Notes under the pieces: model-generated
Databases searched by the model: none
What the model was told of the DNA's origin: nothing
What the model saw: the letters and a program-made list of their open reading frames with translations, nothing else
Part shown: positions 9,740 to 18,219 of the stretch, piece after piece
Layout: each line of letters starts with the position of its first letter
Numbering within the stretch: the first letter of the stretch is position 1
Program-made: the position numbers and the translations under genes
Assembly (NCBI RefSeq): GCF_025460765.1
Contig: NZ_JAMWEG010000007.1
Location: forward strand, 62,001 to 126,000
Length of the DNA stretch: 64,000 nt
DNA from: Micromonospora sp. MA102
Lineage (GTDB): Bacteria; Actinomycetota; Actinomycetes; Mycobacteriales; Micromonosporaceae
Reading direction: 5' to 3'

Positions 9740-9828
9740 GCGTGTCACTGCTGCCCCCGGAACGCCGGACGGCGCTGTCCCGGCGCAGCCTGTGGCTGGC
9801 CTACGCCACCGCCACGGCGGGAACTGCC
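9736..9828 (+). pseudogene. 5' stub of a CDF-type cation transporter
   Basis: A reading frame starting GTG 9736 overlaps the metal-sensor stop by GTGA and encodes about 30 residues (VSVSLLPPERRTALSRRSLW, then LAYATAT). This looks like the conserved N-terminus of the cation-efflux proteins that follow CmtR-type regulators. After about position 9825 the similarity stops before any full transmembrane segment, and the sequence passes into a TPR-encoding region in another frame. The transporter is therefore a remnant. Family assignment rests on memory of the N-terminal pattern plus context. Confidence 0.55.
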
Positions 9829-9832
9829 CCCG

Positions 9833-10861
9833 ATGCCCGCCCCGTCAGCGGGCACGGCGGTGCCGGCGCTGGAGAGGGCCGACGACGCGCGGAACTGGTT
9901 CGTGGCCCACCATTTCACGCTGCTCGCGGCGGTCCGCCTGGCCGAGGGGCACGGTCTCGCCACGGTGGCCTGGCAGCTCGCCTGGGTCCTGACCGCGTTC
10001 CTGTCCCGCGGTGGCCACTGGGCCGACCAGCTCACCGTCCACCGGCTCGCCCTGCGGGCCGCCACGGCGGGGGCCGACCTCCTCGGCATGTCCTACGCCT
10101 ACCGGGGCCTGAGCCGCGCGTACCTGCGGCTCGGCCGGCCGGACGCGGCGGAGGCCGCGTTGCGCCGCGCCCTGCGCCTCGCCGCCGAACTCGGCGACCA
10201 GAGCGGCCGCGCCCGAGCCCACCACGGGCTGTCCGTGGCCGCCGAGAAGCGCGGGGACCTGCGCGCCGCCCTCGACCGCAGCCGGCGTTCCGCCGCGATC
10301 TTCCGCGCCGTGGGCAACACCAGCGCCCGCGCGGAGGTGTTGAACGGCGCGGGCTGGCTCAACCTGCTGGCCGGGCACGTACCCCGGGCCGTGCGGCAGA
10401 TCCGGACGGCGCTCGTGCTGTTGCGGCGCTTCGGGGAGCGGCACGGCGAGGCGAGCGCCTGGGACAGTCTCGGGTGCGCCTACGCCGAACTCGGCCACCG
10501 GGAGGCCGCCGACCGCTGCTTCCGGCACGCGCTCGCCCTCTTCGTCGACCTCGGCGACCGCTACTTCCAGGCCGAGGCGCTGGTGCACCGGGGCGACAAC
10601 CGGTGGGACATGGGCGACTGGGCCGCCGCCCGGAAGCACTGGCAGCGGGCGACCCGGATCATGACCGAGCTGCACCACCCGGAGACGGCGCGGGTCCGGC
10701 ACCGGCTCGCCCGCACCGACGGCGACCGGCCCGCCCGGCCGGGCGGCACCCCGGGAGTGCTGGCGGACCCCGGCGCCCGCCGCCGGCGGCGCGCGGTCGC
10801 GCCCCGGCGGCCCCACGGCTACGTGCGCAAACCGCAGTTCTCGCAGGTGGTGGGACCTTAG
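9833..10861 (+). pseudogene. TPR tail of a truncated SARP/AfsR regulator
   Basis: This 342-aa frame consists almost wholly of tetratricopeptide repeats. From about residue 18 it aligns with the C-terminal TPR region of the SARP regulator at 25091-27883. Shared landmarks include the WQLAW/WRLAW segment, GHW, the AWDSLG motif followed by a TPR, and a closing ELHHPETA / ELDHPHAD segment. The DNA-binding, BTAD and NB-ARC domains are absent, and the frame begins where the CDF stub ends. This is best read as the 3' part of a SARP gene left by a deletion. ATG 9833 could still give a short TPR protein, but I see no good ribosome site. Confidence 0.6.
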
Positions 10862-10962
10862 GCGGCAATCGGGCGGGGGCGGGCCGCGCTGCCACCGCGC
10901 CCGCCTCAGGTGTCGCCGGGATTTCGGCGGTACCGACGCCGGTCGCGGTAGGTTGCTCAGTC

Positions 10963-11673
10963 ATGGCCACGACCGCCGACGTCCGCCACGATCTCGCCGG
11001 CCTCGCCGACCCGCGGCGGGTGGCGGCACTGAGCCGGTTACTCCAGATCACCCCGGGTGGGTACGGCGAGGGCGACCGGGCCATCGGCGTGCCGGTGCCG
11101 GAGCAGCGCAGGGTGGCCGCCCGGTACTGGCGCGACCTCTCCCTGGCCGAGACGGCGGACCTGCTGGCCAGTGGCGTGCACGAGGAGCGGCTGACGTCGC
11201 TGTTCATCCTGGTGCGCAAGTTCGCCAGGGGGGACGAGGAGGAACGGGACCGGATCTTCCGTCTCGTCCTGGCCAACACGGCCCGCATCAACAACTGGGA
11301 CCTCGTGGACTCGTGCGCTCCGTACATCGTCGGCCCCTGGTTGGTGGACAAGGACCGCAGCGTCCTGGACCGGCTGGCCGGGTCGAGCCTGGTGTGGGAC
11401 CGGCGCATCGCCGTGATGGCGACCTTCGCGTTCATCCGGGCCGGCGACTTCCACTGGACCCTCCGGCTCAGCGATCGGCTCCTGGCCGACCCGCATGATC
11501 TGGTGCAGAAGGCGGTGGGCTGGATGCTGCGCGAGGTGGGCAACCGGGACCGGGCGGCGGAGGAGGAGTTCCTCGCCGGACGGTACCGGGTCATGCCCCG
11601 GGTCATGCTGCGGTACGCGATCGAGAAATTCGAACCGCAGCGACGCCGGGAGTACCTGTCCGGCAGGGCCTGA
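10963..11673 (+). CDS. AlkD-type DNA alkylation repair glycosylase
   Basis: This 236-aa HEAT-like-repeat DNA glycosylase would remove N3- and N7-alkylated purines. Trp112 and Asp116 (INNWDLVDS) and Trp187 (AVGWMLREVG) sit at the spacing of the three residues that form the AlkD lesion-binding pocket (Trp109, Asp113, Trp187 in the Bacillus cereus enzyme). The helical repeats SLFILVRKFARGD and RRIAVMATFAFIR also fit the fold. ATG 10963 starts the protein; ribosome signals are weak (GGTAGG about 11 bases upstream). It is flanked by the TPR remnant and a LysR gene, so it is probably monocistronic. Confidence 0.88.
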   Translation: MATTADVRHDLAGLADPRRVAALSRLLQITPGGYGEGDRAIGVPVPEQRRVAARYWRDLSLAETADLLASGVHEERLTSLFILVRKFARGDEEERDRIFRLVLANTARINNWDLVDSCAPYIVGPWLVDKDRSVLDRLAGSSLVWDRRIAVMATFAFIRAGDFHWTLRLSDRLLADPHDLVQKAVGWMLREVGNRDRAAEEEFLAGRYRVMPRVMLRYAIEKFEPQRRREYLSGRA

Positions 11674-11714
11674 CCTTCCACGGGCGCCGTGGGGTGGCCG
11701 TCAGCGGCACCGCC

Positions 11715-12680
11715 TCACCCCGGTTGCCCGGCCCGGATCGCCGGGTCGGGCCAGACCCAGGTCGGCGACCAGACCTCGGTGTCGGGTGTCTCCGCCCGCC
11801 TGGCGCCCAGGTGATCGCGAAGTGTGGTGAGCGCGGGATGTCGGTTGTCGTCGCGCCAGATCAGTGACATCGGGTATACCGGTGCGGGGTGCCGCACCGG
11901 TATACGCCGCAGGTCATAGCTGTCCGGCCACAGGTATCGCGTGCGTTCCCCGGCCAGCGTCGCCAGTTCCGGGGAGTCGGCGATCTCGGCCAGCAGCGCC
12001 TCGTTTCCGAAGACCGGCCCGGCCCGGTCGATGGTGAGGCCGAACGCGGCGGCGAGCTCGTCGTAGTAGTCGGCCCATTCGGTACCGGCGGCCATCCCCG
12101 GCATCCAGATGCGGTGTTCGGCGAGCTGTGCGGGCGTGACGGCGCGAGCGTCGGCGAGGGCGTGGCGTGGCCCGACGAGAAGCTCGTGGTGCTCGTCGAT
12201 CACGCGGGCGGCCCTGATCGCGCCCGGGAGGTGGCGCGCGGGGACGGTGACGGCGTGGAAGGTGGCGTCGACCGTCCCCGCCTCGACCGCGGCGATCGCG
12301 GCGTGGACGTCGGCGTCGAGGGTCACGACATCCAGCTCGATCCGCGGATGCGTGCGATGGAAGTCCTGGAGCAGCACCGCCGGCGCGGTCCGCCGGCTGT
12401 GGACGTCGACGCGGAGGGCGCGCCGGCCGGGACGCACCGCCGCGTCGGCCCGGTCCGCCACCCGGAGGAGCTCCCGGGCGTGCGGCAGGAACGCCTGGCC
12501 GTCGACCGTGAGCCGCACCCCCCGGGGCGTACGGGTCAACAGGCGCACGGCCAGGTCCCGCTCCAACGCGGCGACCCGCTTGGAGACGGCCTGCTGGGTG
12601 ATCGACAGCGCGGTGGCCGCCACCTGGAACTGGCCGGCGTCGGCGGCGGCGACGAAGGTGCGCACGGCGTCGAGATCCAC
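11715..12680 (-). CDS. LysR-family transcriptional regulator
   Basis: This 321-aa LysR-type regulator has the N-terminal helix-turn-helix at about residues 18-38 (ATALSITQQAVSKRVAALER) and a periplasmic-binding-protein-like effector domain from about 90. The start is GTG (MDLDAVRTFVAAAD), standard for the family. It is divergent from an MFS exporter gene; the 127-base gap contains a CACAAC-N5-GTTGTG palindrome that fits a LysR site. The transporter is the most likely target. The effector is unknown. Confidence 0.9.
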   Translation of the reverse strand: MDLDAVRTFVAAADAGQFQVAATALSITQQAVSKRVAALERDLAVRLLTRTPRGVRLTVDGQAFLPHARELLRVADRADAAVRPGRRALRVDVHSRRTAPAVLLQDFHRTHPRIELDVVTLDADVHAAIAAVEAGTVDATFHAVTVPARHLPGAIRAARVIDEHHELLVGPRHALADARAVTPAQLAEHRIWMPGMAAGTEWADYYDELAAAFGLTIDRAGPVFGNEALLAEIADSPELATLAGERTRYLWPDSYDLRRIPVRHPAPVYPMSLIWRDDNRHPALTTLRDHLGARRAETPDTEVWSPTWVWPDPAIRAGQPG

Positions 12681-12696
12681 CCGCCGACCCTAGTCG

Positions 12697-12713
12697 CACA
12701 ACCAAGCGTTGTG
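12697..12713. promoter_or_regulatory. LysR-type operator palindrome
   Basis: CACAAC (12697-12702), 5-base spacer, GTTGTG (12708-12713) is a perfect dyad just upstream of the LysR GTG. A partial second site, GGTTGTTTG, follows near 12729, toward the MFS gene. LysR regulators often bind such paired sites to control both divergent genes. Confidence 0.5.
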
Positions 12714-12807
12714 GCTCGCCGCCGGCTCGGTTGTTTGATCCCGCCTCGCCGACCCTGCTGTGATCATGGCCGTCGACGGCACGGGGCCGAGGCGGGAGGT
12801 GCGCAGC

Positions 12808-14034
12808 GTGGTGGTCAGACGACCCCTCGGCCGGCAGTTCGGATGGCTCTGGGGGGCCTACGCCGTGAGCGCGTACGGCTCGGCGCTGGGTTTCGGTGCG
12901 ATGCCGCTGATCGCCCTGCTGGTGCTGCACGCCAGCCCCGCCCAGGTGTCCGCGCTGTCCGCGGTGGGGCCGGCCGTCGGCGCCCTGATCGCCGTGCCGC
13001 TCGGACCCTGGGTGGAGTTCCGCCGCAAGCGACCCGTGATGATCGGGATGGACCTGGCCCGCTTCGCGGTCCTCATGACGATCCCGGTCGCCTACGCCGC
13101 CGGCCGGCTCAGTTTCGTCCAGTTGCTGATCGTCTCGGCCGTGGTCGCCGCCGCCAGGATCACCTTTCAGGCGGCCGGCGGCGCCTGCCTCAAGGCCCTC
13201 GTCCGGCCGGACGACCTGCTCGTGGCCAACGCGAGGTTCGAGTCGACCACGTGGAGCGCCATCGCCGTCGGGCCGCCGCTGGGCGGCGCGGCCGTCGGCC
13301 TCTTCGGGCCGGTGACCACCGTGGTGGCCGACGCGCTCAGCTACCTGTTGTCCGCGCTGGGCATCACGGCGATCCGCGGCCGGGAGGAACCCCCGCGGCG
13401 AGCCGACCGGCAGCCGGTCCGGGCCGGCGAGCTGCTCGACGGCTGGCGCCACCTCCTGACCCATCCGGGCCTGCGCGCGCTCTACCTCAACCAGCTGCTC
13501 GTCGGCGGGCTGATCATGGCCACCGAACCGCTGCTGGCCGTCCTCCTGCTCGGCCAGCTCGGGTTCCCGCCCTGGCAGTACGGCCTCGCCTTCGCCGCAC
13601 CCTGCGTCGGCGGCCTCATCGGCTCACGCCTCGCTCGCCGGGTCGTGGCGCGGTACGGCCAGCACCGGGTGATCCGGACGGTCGGCACGCTGCGCGCCGT
13701 CTGGCTGATCGGCCTCGCGTTCGTCCAGCCCGGCATCGCCGGCCTCGCGACCGTGATCGCCGTCGAGCTGGCGATCATCATCAGCATGAGCCTGTACAAC
13801 CCGGTGCTCGCCACCTACCGGCTCGACCACACACCCGGCGACCGCGTCGCCCGCACCCTGTCGGCCTGGTCGATCGGCAGCAGCGCCTCCATCGCCATCC
13901 TCAGCGCGCTCGGCGGGCTGCTCGCCGACGCCACCAGCCCCCGCGCGGCGATCGCGATCGCGGGCCTGCTGATCCTCGCCAGCCCGCTGCTGCTGCCCCG
14001 CCGCCAGGACCCCCCCGGTCGTGGCCGACCGTGA
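12808..14034 (+). CDS. MFS transporter
   Basis: This roughly 408-aa major-facilitator permease has about 12 transmembrane helices. The first two are seen in FGWLWGAYAVSAYGSALGF and AVGPAVGALIAVPLGPW, followed by the cytoplasmic basic loop EFRRKRPV between TM2 and TM3 typical of the family. It resembles the drug/siderophore efflux branch (MFS_3), so export of a small molecule is a fair inference. GTG 12808 is preferred, with GGGAGG 8 bases upstream; in-frame starts at 12760 and 12766 lack ribosome sites. Divergent from the LysR gene. Confidence 0.85.
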   Translation: MVVRRPLGRQFGWLWGAYAVSAYGSALGFGAMPLIALLVLHASPAQVSALSAVGPAVGALIAVPLGPWVEFRRKRPVMIGMDLARFAVLMTIPVAYAAGRLSFVQLLIVSAVVAAARITFQAAGGACLKALVRPDDLLVANARFESTTWSAIAVGPPLGGAAVGLFGPVTTVVADALSYLLSALGITAIRGREEPPRRADRQPVRAGELLDGWRHLLTHPGLRALYLNQLLVGGLIMATEPLLAVLLLGQLGFPPWQYGLAFAAPCVGGLIGSRLARRVVARYGQHRVIRTVGTLRAVWLIGLAFVQPGIAGLATVIAVELAIIISMSLYNPVLATYRLDHTPGDRVARTLSAWSIGSSASIAILSALGGLLADATSPRAAIAIAGLLILASPLLLPRRQDPPGRGRP

Positions 14035-14099
14035 GCGGGGGACGGCCCACGCCGGATCATCGGCGGCGCCTTCGCGCGAGGCCGACTCCCCCGGTGCCC

Positions 14100-14813
14100 T
14101 CAGGCCAGGAGCGTCTCCCGCATCGTCGCCCCCGGGTTGATCCGGCCGACGACCCGCGGGCCGTCCGGGTCGTACACGTCCAGGATGTTGTTTCGGCGCA
14201 TCAGCTCGCGAACGGCGGGTGGCAGCCGGGGCGGGTCGTCCATGGCCGCGAGGACCTGCCCGGCGGTCGAGATGAGTCGAGCGGCCAGGGCGGCGGAGTC
14301 GGCGTCGATCCGCACCCGGCCGTACTCCCAGCCGGCGGTGGTGAGGTCGAGCAGCTCGAACACGCGGGTCACGACCGGGGTCGGGTCGGTCACCCGGTCG
14401 AGCCGGGTCGCCCCGCCGCCGACCACCGCGACGGCGGCGGCCACCTGGGTGTACGGGTGGAAGCCGCACGGGAGTGCGAACAGCGGCCACCGCAACGCCC
14501 GGCCGGCCTCCTTCCACAGCGGCCGGTAGTTCCGGCGGTGCACCAGGAGCCGCCGGCCCGTCCGGCGGTGGACGTCGTGTGCCTGGGCCCGCAGGTCGTC
14601 GTGGGCCTCGTCGGCGACCTCGCTCACGATCCGGGCCGCCACCACGAGGCCGTCGTCACCGTCCAGCATCCGGGTGACGGCGTCCACCTGGTCGGCGAAC
14701 CGGGTCCGCGCGTGTGCGCCGTACCGGTGCCGGACCTCGGCCAGCAGCGTCTGCTGCCGCTCCGGATCGAGCTGGACCCGCCCGCCACCCAGCAACCGCC
14801 GGAGCCACCGCAT
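14100..14813 (-). CDS. Hypothetical protein
   Basis: I do not recognise this 237-aa protein. It is soluble-looking, has no signal peptide, is rich in Arg and Ala, and has a helical N-terminal half (RQQTLLAEVRHRYGAHARTR, then VSEVADEAHDDLRAQAHDVH) and a mixed C-terminal half ending NNILDVYDPDGPRVVGRINP. ATG 14813 (MRWLRRLL) is chosen because GAGG lies 4-7 bases upstream; an upstream in-frame ATG at 14852 is possible. It is divergent from the PIG-L deacetylase with a very short gap. The codon pattern supports a real gene. Confidence 0.6.
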   Translation of the reverse strand: MRWLRRLLGGGRVQLDPERQQTLLAEVRHRYGAHARTRFADQVDAVTRMLDGDDGLVVAARIVSEVADEAHDDLRAQAHDVHRRTGRRLLVHRRNYRPLWKEAGRALRWPLFALPCGFHPYTQVAAAVAVVGGGATRLDRVTDPTPVVTRVFELLDLTTAGWEYGRVRIDADSAALAARLISTAGQVLAAMDDPPRLPPAVRELMRRNNILDVYDPDGPRVVGRINPGATMRETLLA

Positions 14814-14887
14814 TTCGCCTCGTTTCAGCAGAGCCGTCCCGGACCGCGGCAATGCTATGCGTCGGACCGCCCTCGTATGGTGATGGG

Positions 14888-15718
14888 GTGGCAGACAGAT
14901 CCCTGACCTTGATGGCGGTGCACGCGCACCCCGACGACGAGGCGACGAGCACCGGCGGCATCCTCGCGCGCTACGCGGCCGAGGGGGTCACGACGGTTCT
15001 CGTGACCTGTACCGACGGGGGGTGCGGCGACGGCCCCGGTGGCAGCAAGCCGGGTGACCCGGGGCACGACCCGGAGGCCGTGGCGGCGATGCGCCGGGCC
15101 GAGCTGGAGGCCAGCTGCGAGGCGTTGAAGGTCACGCACCTGGAGACGCTCGGCTACGCCGACTCCGGGATGATGGGCTGGGCGACCAACGACCTGCCCG
15201 GCGCGTTCTGGAACACGCCGGTGCCGGAGGCGGCCGACCGGCTGGCCGAGTTGATTCGGCGCTACCGGCCCGACGTCGTGGTCACCTACGACGAGAACGG
15301 CTTCTACGGCCACCCAGACCACATCCAGGCGCACCGCATCACCATGGCCGCCGTCGAGCGGACGGGCATCCCCGCGAAGGTCTACTGGACCACCGTGCCG
15401 CGCAGCGCCTTCCAGGAGTTCGGCCGCGTGATGAAGGAGATCGGCGTCGAGTTCCCCGAGCCGGACGGGCCGGCGGAGGAGATGCCGCAGCTCGGCCTGC
15501 CCGACGACGAGATCACCACGTGGGTGGACACGAGCGCCTACGGCGCGCAGAAGTTCGCGTCGTTGGCCGCGCACGCCAGCCAGGCCGAGAACATCTTCTT
15601 CCTGCAACTGGGGCAGGACCGGTTCACCGAGCTGATGGGCGTGGAGACGTTCGTCCGGGTTCACGACACCACCGGCGCGCCGGCACGCGAGGACGACCTG
15701 TTCGCCGGGCTGCGCTGA
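14888..15718 (+). CDS. PIG-L (LmbE) deacetylase, Mca-like
   Basis: This zinc-dependent N-acetylglucosaminyl deacetylase belongs to the family that contains MshB (mycothiol synthesis) and Mca (mycothiol S-conjugate amidase). Zinc-site motifs are AHPDDE at about residues 13-18 and GHPDHIQAH at about 143-151. The 276-aa length, GILARYAAEGVTTVLVTCTDG and the C-terminal QAENIFFLQL region fit this group. Actinomycetes carry several paralogues; here there is no neighbouring mycothiol gene, so exact substrate is open. The start is GTG 14888 (VADRSLTLMAVHAHPDDE); ATG 14912 is possible. Confidence 0.85.
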   Translation: MADRSLTLMAVHAHPDDEATSTGGILARYAAEGVTTVLVTCTDGGCGDGPGGSKPGDPGHDPEAVAAMRRAELEASCEALKVTHLETLGYADSGMMGWATNDLPGAFWNTPVPEAADRLAELIRRYRPDVVVTYDENGFYGHPDHIQAHRITMAAVERTGIPAKVYWTTVPRSAFQEFGRVMKEIGVEFPEPDGPAEEMPQLGLPDDEITTWVDTSAYGAQKFASLAAHASQAENIFFLQLGQDRFTELMGVETFVRVHDTTGAPAREDDLFAGLR

Positions 15719-15763
15719 GCACCCTGGCGGACCTGACCGGTCGCAGCGGTGGCTCTCGCGGTG

Positions 15764-17083
15764 TCACAGTTCGCCGCGGGCCAGCCGGATCAGCCGGTCG
15801 AGGACCCGGCCGCCGCTGACCCGCAGACCGTCGTGCTCGTACTCGTTGGTGACCCAGGTGCGCAAGCCGGGCACCGCGCGGGCGGTGGCGACCGAGTCGT
15901 CGGCATCGACGTACATGTCGTCGTGGTAGACGGCCGCGGCCACCGGGACCTCGTTGCGCGCCAGTTGCCCGGGGTCGTAGAGGTCGGGCCAGTCCTCCCG
16001 CTGGGCGAGCAGGTCCGCCACCTCGTCCAGCGGGGCCAGCGCCGGGTCGGTGGCGAACATCCAGGGGTAGATCATCTCGCCGGTGAGCAGCACCGGGACG
16101 CCGTCGGCCAGGGCCCGGTCGACGTCGAACCGCGGGAACTCCGCGCGTACCGACTGGGCGGCCCACCCGGTGCCACCGGGGGACACCGAGCGCTGTCCGT
16201 AGATCGACTCGTGCAGGACGGCGTAGAGCGGCCGGCCGGCGAACGACAGGTGGCCCTCGACCTGGGCGAGGAACGAATCGGAGAGCCGGCGATCGAGTGG
16301 GACGGCGTCCTCGAGCAGGTAGTGCAGCGTGTGTGAGCCGCTGCCGGTGCCCAGCATGATGCCGAGCGCCTGGAACGCCTCCGCGGTCAGCAGCCCGCCA
16401 CCGGGCAGCCGTACCTCCTGCTCCCGCAGGTGCCGCACGAGGGCGCGGACGGTTTCGGCGTCCTCCGGGTAGCGGGCGTAGTGCGCCTCGACCTTGCGCT
16501 GCACCCGGGGGTAGGCGGCCCGGTAGACGGCCTCGGGCGCGCTGCGCAGGCCCGGGAGACCTCCGGTCACGAAGGCCTCGCGGACGCCCTCCGGCGCGTA
16601 CGACAGGTAGGTGAGGGTGCAGAAGCCGCCGTAGCTCTGGCCCAGCAGGCTCCACCGCCCGGCCTCGCCGAGGAGTTCCCGGCGGATCAGTTCGCAGTCC
16701 CGGACGATCGAGTCGGCCCGGAAGTGCGCCAGGTACCGGGCCTGGGCGGCCACGTCACCCCGCAGCGGAAGCGTGTGCCGGTCGGCGGGCGTCGAGCGGC
16801 CGGTGCCGCGCTGGTCCAGCAGCAGCACCCGGTAGTCGTCCAACGCCCGGTCCAGCCAGCTGTCGCGGCCGACCGGGCGCGGTGACCGGCCACCCGGCCC
16901 GCCCTGCAGGAACAGCAGCCAGGGCAGTGACTCCCGTTCCCGGCCGGCGGCGACGACCTCGCGGGCGTACACCTCGATCCGCTCGCCGGCCGGGTCCGCG
17001 TGGTCGAGCGGTACCCGGAAGGTGTGGTCGGTGATGACGGTGCCCGGCTGGCGGTAGGTCGGCACGCGGTTCTCCCTCCCCAC
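15764..17083 (-). CDS. Proline iminopeptidase-type alpha/beta hydrolase (S33)
   Basis: This 439-aa serine peptidase of the S33 prolyl-aminopeptidase group has the oxyanion-loop motif LQGGPGG (about 59-65), DQRGTGRS (about 90-97), and the nucleophile elbow GQSYGG with Ser150. The cap domain and the longer C-terminus fit family members of 420-440 aa. There is no signal peptide, so it acts in the cytoplasm on N-terminal proline peptides or related esters. It converges on the PIG-L gene and is isolated from the next minus-strand operon by the 15-bp-stem hairpin at 17146-17192. Confidence 0.88.
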   Translation of the reverse strand: MGRENRVPTYRQPGTVITDHTFRVPLDHADPAGERIEVYAREVVAAGRERESLPWLLFLQGGPGGRSPRPVGRDSWLDRALDDYRVLLLDQRGTGRSTPADRHTLPLRGDVAAQARYLAHFRADSIVRDCELIRRELLGEAGRWSLLGQSYGGFCTLTYLSYAPEGVREAFVTGGLPGLRSAPEAVYRAAYPRVQRKVEAHYARYPEDAETVRALVRHLREQEVRLPGGGLLTAEAFQALGIMLGTGSGSHTLHYLLEDAVPLDRRLSDSFLAQVEGHLSFAGRPLYAVLHESIYGQRSVSPGGTGWAAQSVRAEFPRFDVDRALADGVPVLLTGEMIYPWMFATDPALAPLDEVADLLAQREDWPDLYDPGQLARNEVPVAAAVYHDDMYVDADDSVATARAVPGLRTWVTNEYEHDGLRVSGGRVLDRLIRLARGEL

Positions 17084-17145
17084 GCCGGGCGGCGCACTCG
17101 TCGACCCTAGCGGCGGGACGTGCGTCGACGCGGTCCGAGTACGTC

Positions 17146-17192
17146 AGGAAGGGCCCCCTCAGCCCACGAGGGGTGGGGAGGGGGCCCTTCCT
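17146..17192. terminator. Strong bidirectional terminator hairpin
   Basis: A perfect 15-bp stem runs from AGGAAGGGCCCCCTC (17146-17160) to GAGGGGGCCCTTCCT (17178-17192), with a 17-base loop. It lies just past the 3' end of the minus-strand three-gene operon and before the hydrolase start, so it separates the two transcription units. Confidence 0.75.
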
Positions 17193-17203
17193 TCGCCCGA
17201 GAC

Positions 17204-17800
17204 CTAGCGGCGCCGCATCTCCCCGGCGGCCTGCCGCGTCTCCTCCTGCATCTGGTGTGCGGCCGACCGGCCCTGGTCACGGACGGCCGACGCACCCTGC
17301 GCGGCGGTGGACCGCACGGACTGTGCCGCCTGCTGCGCGGGCTCGCGCAGGTCGTCCCGGAGCTGGTTACCGACCTGGCTCGCCTGCTGGCGCAGCCCGG
17401 CGGAGTGCTCCCCGACCATGCCCCGGGCCTGTCCGGCCCACTGCCGCTCGGGGCGGCTGGGCGGGATCAGGGAGGAGACCAGCAGCCCGGCGCCGAAGGC
17501 GATCAGGCCGGCCGCGAGCGGGTTGCCCTGCGTCTGCGCCCGGGACTGCTGCCCGAGCGACCGCGCCTCACCCCGCACCGAACCGGCGGCCTGCGACATC
17601 CGCTGGCCGGCGCCGTGCCCGTCCATCTCCGCGCCCATCACCTTCTCCTTGACTCGGGTCAGCGCGCCGCGAGCCTGCCCGACACGCTCACCGGCGATCC
17701 GACGCGGGTTCATCCTGTCGGTCAGAGCATCCACGTCGCTGCTCAACTCGCTCCGGGTGCTCTCGATCTCTGATCGGATCCGATCCGGATCGGTGGACAT
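17204..17800 (-). CDS. DUF3618 membrane protein
   Basis: This 198-aa protein has the DUF3618 signature at its start (MSTDPDRIRSEIESTRSELS), one hydrophobic segment (about 96-114, AAGLIAFGAGLLVSSLI) and a long Gln/Ala/Arg-rich amphipathic tail. It is the last gene of a minus-strand operon with a holin-like protein and an Ala/Gln-rich membrane protein. A strong GGAGGGG ribosome site precedes ATG 17800. Homologues are common in actinobacteria in the same three-gene order and are thought to be envelope or stress proteins; the precise function is unknown. Confidence 0.82.
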   Translation of the reverse strand: MSTDPDRIRSEIESTRSELSSDVDALTDRMNPRRIAGERVGQARGALTRVKEKVMGAEMDGHGAGQRMSQAAGSVRGEARSLGQQSRAQTQGNPLAAGLIAFGAGLLVSSLIPPSRPERQWAGQARGMVGEHSAGLRQQASQVGNQLRDDLREPAQQAAQSVRSTAAQGASAVRDQGRSAAHQMQEETRQAAGEMRRR

Positions 17801-17823
17801 GATCCGCTCCCCTCCTGGCTCGG

Positions 17824-18219
17824 TCACCGGCCTCGCATGGCCTGCGGCATCTCCCGCGCGGTCTGTTTCGTCCGCGGCAGGACCGCACGGAGCTGCCGCA
17901 CCTTGGTCCGGGCGTTGGCGAGCAGGATGGCAGCGACGACCGCCCAGACGACCGCCACGATCAGTGCGGCCCATCCCTCGTCCATCACGTTCGACAGGCC
18001 CCACCACACCGCGTACGACACGAACAGCACGGCCAGGAAACCGGCCAGCGCCGCCCCGCCGAACATGCCGCCGGCCTTTCCGGCCTGGCTCGCCTCCTCG
18101 CGCAGCTCGGCCTTGGCCAGCTCGACCTCCTTGCGGACCAGCGTGGAGAGATCCCGGGTCACGTCGCCCAGCAGCTCACCGACGGAGGCCTGCGTCCGCT
18201 CCTTCTCGGGGGCGCTCAC
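17824..18219 (-). CDS. Phage-holin-superfamily (DUF1469) membrane protein
   Basis: This 131-aa protein has an N-terminal amphipathic helix (TQASVGELLGDVTRDLSTLV, then RKEVELAKAEL) and two transmembrane helices (GAALAGFLAVLFVSYAVWW and AALIVAVVWAVVAAILL). This is the pattern of the holin superfamily III/DUF1469 proteins. In actinobacteria these are chromosomal membrane proteins rather than phage lysis genes. Its GTG start overlaps the upstream gene's stop (GTGA), and the DUF3618 gene follows 23 bases later. No lysin is nearby. Confidence 0.82.
   Translation of the reverse strand: MSAPEKERTQASVGELLGDVTRDLSTLVRKEVELAKAELREEASQAGKAGGMFGGAALAGFLAVLFVSYAVWWGLSNVMDEGWAALIVAVVWAVVAAILLANARTKVRQLRAVLPRTKQTAREMPQAMRGR

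Noticed and set aside
17824..18219. Prophage lysis cassette
   Set aside because: The holin-like protein is in a chromosomal operon with DUF3618; no endolysin or other phage genes nearby.
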